Shown one piece after another: positions 53,286-54,549 of a DNA stretch of 54,549 bases. The stretch is from contig NZ_QAFW01000014.1 of assembly GCF_003057615.1 (NCBI RefSeq), positions 1 to 54,549 on the forward strand, given 5' to 3'. Position numbers and translations under genes: made by a program. Numbering within the stretch: position 1 is the stretch's first letter; each line of letters starts with the position of its first letter. The notes under the pieces are model-generated. The model was not told the DNA's origin. It saw only the letters and a list, made by a program, of their open reading frames with translations, and searched no databases. Origin of the DNA: Metalysinibacillus jejuensis. Its GTDB lineage: Bacteria > Bacillota > Bacilli > Bacillales_A > Planococcaceae.

Positions 53286-54449
53286 TTACACTTCTTTTTT
53301 TCCTGTTACATATTCATAGATTAAAGACTTTTTATAGCTTTCAAGTTCTTCAATTACTTTTGTTTTATCAGCGTTCAGCTTGTCGATACGAGATGTTTGT
53401 TCGTCTAAGTAGGAGACGATTTGTTCTTGTTCTTGTTCAGTAGGAATAATTAATGTTAAAGGCTTCAATATTCCTTGCGTAATACTAAACACTTTTATTC
53501 CTTGTACTTTTTCTTGTATCTGTGCTCTAAATGCTAGTGATTCAAACAAGTATGAAAAATATAAATGGTTTATATTTTTTCTTGGTTTTAATATGACCGT
53601 ATGTGAACCAGCAAAACACTGAGTATCTCCTATGTAACAAGTAAAGTTCCCCGAGCCATCCAAATCTTCAGATGTATCAGCAAAAATAAAATCACCTTTC
53701 TTTATTAGTGAGTTCTCATTTTTGATTAAATATTCTTCATCTACATTTTTTACCGGATGTATTTTGGTATCAAATCTGAATCCATACCTTGAATGTATTT
53801 CACCATAATTAATTACAGGAATGCCTTTATCTTTTAAATCACTTTTTGTAATCGTTAATCCTTTATTCAAAGTAAATTTATTTTTAATACGATTAATTGA
53901 CCAATGTTTTGGTATTTTTCCAATCCACTCAATCCCACTATCTTTCATTTCCACATTCGGATCTAAGCCTTTTGTCACCGCTTCTGTGATGAGTGATTGT
54001 TTGTATTTTTTTAGTTCCTCGATGGATTGTTGGGTTGATGATATTAGCTTATCGATTTTTCGAGTTTTTTTATTCAATATTTCTACAATGTTTTTTTGAA
54101 GTGTTTTATTTACATAAGGAATTTTAAAATTCCTTAATTTATTACTATTTATACTTGGTATTGTGCCATTATTATCAAACCAAAACATATCTATTGTGGT
54201 TAAAAGATAATAACTGAATAATTCATTTTCTTTGGGGACTAATGCCATCATATTATTATCTATCATACATTCTGATAAATTAATCTTTCTGTGATTCCTT
54301 TTTAATGCCTCACCTATTTTACCTATTAATATTGATTTTGATGGGATAACTGTAAATTTATTTATAGTAGCAGTATTTTTAGAAATATAATTATTTGATT
54401 TATTAATATATATACCTAATTTCACTAGCGTCGCATTAAAATAATTCAA
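53286..54449 (-). CDS. hsdS: Type I restriction enzyme, S subunit (N-terminus doubtful)
   Basis: HsdS sets the DNA target with two recognition domains. Here the central conserved part (KDSGIEWIGKIPKHW, about 165-180) and the C-terminal helix (IVSYLDEQTSRIDKL) are typical, and the second target domain looks complete. The first target domain lacks the usual GIEWIG-IPxHW opening, and no good ribosome site precedes the putative start, so its first 20-40 residues seem lost or altered. hsdM would be expected upstream, beyond the window. Confidence 0.88.
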   Translation of the reverse strand: MNYFNATLVKLGIYINKSNNYISKNTATINKFTVIPSKSILIGKIGEALKRNHRKINLSECMIDNNMMALVPKENELFSYYLLTTIDMFWFDNNGTIPSINSNKLRNFKIPYVNKTLQKNIVEILNKKTRKIDKLISSTQQSIEELKKYKQSLITEAVTKGLDPNVEMKDSGIEWIGKIPKHWSINRIKNKFTLNKGLTITKSDLKDKGIPVINYGEIHSRYGFRFDTKIHPVKNVDEEYLIKNENSLIKKGDFIFADTSEDLDGSGNFTCYIGDTQCFAGSHTVILKPRKNINHLYFSYLFESLAFRAQIQEKVQGIKVFSITQGILKPLTLIIPTEQEQEQIVSYLDEQTSRIDKLNADKTKVIEELESYKKSLIYEYVTGKKEV

Positions 54450-54549
54450 CGCATCATATTAAACTGAATTTTCTGTCATATAATCCAGGCACAAAAAATC
54501 CTTTATACTGGTTGGGCGGTAGTAAACCATCCAAATCCAATACAAAGGA
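54450..54549 (-). other. Unassigned end of window upstream of hsdS
   Basis: On the minus strand the last 100 bases hold an open frame reading DLDGLLPPNQYKGFFVPGLY and ending in a stop before hsdS. It does not look like the C-terminus of HsdM, and I do not recognise it. It may be part of an insertion that replaced the start of hsdS. Confidence 0.3.

Noticed and set aside
1-54549. tRNA or rRNA genes
   Set aside because: No cloverleaf with GTTCRA-type T loop or rRNA segment was recognised by eye on either strand.

Overview
The window looks like a low-to-mid GC Gram-positive bacterium of the order Bacillales. This is inferred from gene content: the yneK-ccdC-yneI-ccdA order known from Bacillus, a double-headed DynA-type dynamin, a VanZ protein, RarD, TelA, type I signal peptidase and strong AGGAGG ribosome sites. 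A Planococcaceae/Caryophanon-like genus would fit, but no rRNA or other species marker is present.

Region 1 (1-11.6 kb) is defence and phage-like DNA. It starts with the tail of an IS200/IS605 element and a three-gene, phage-style replication cassette (DnaD-like loader, DnaB-like helicase, unknown protein). Next is a 38-repeat type I-C CRISPR array and a cas3-cas5c-cas8c-cas7c operon, all on the minus strand. The adaptation genes cas4-cas1-cas2 are missing. In their place is a scar of about 230 bp in which the first codons of cas4 and the last codons of cas2 can still be read. One spacer, present twice, matches the cas4 scar next to a TTC PAM, and the scar lacks 12 bases relative to that spacer. 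Interference genes look intact, so the system can probably still cut but not learn; the array appears to change by recombination (9 of 37 spacers belong to four duplicated sequences).

Region 2 (11.6-36.1 kb) is chromosomal housekeeping: a 41-bp minisatellite, the cytochrome c/thiol-disulfide cluster, RarD, TelA, an amidase, an SDR, an MBL hydrolase and ProC. A complete IS200/IS605 element carries an extra zinc-ribbon-like ORF between tnpA and tnpB. Then come a secreted transglutaminase-like protein, RNase Z, DNA polymerase IV, a Cj0069-family protein, a DUF2325 protein, the double dynamin, VanZ, a Fur-box-preceded 29-residue peptide and CheX.

Region 3 (36.4-43.9 kb) is an AT-rich island bounded by perfect 73-bp inverted repeats. 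It carries two paralogous secreted proteins, a convergent ABC exporter cluster with GntR and PadR regulators, a serine resolvase and a Tn3 transposase fragment broken by an IS end identical to the one at the window start.

Region 4 (43.9-54.5 kb) begins with a second minisatellite and aspA, followed by small membrane proteins, a kinase-like phosphotransferase, signal peptidase I, a HAD phosphatase and glutathione peroxidase. It ends in a type I restriction locus (hsdR, hsdS and a broken GIY-YIG fragment) that runs off the window.
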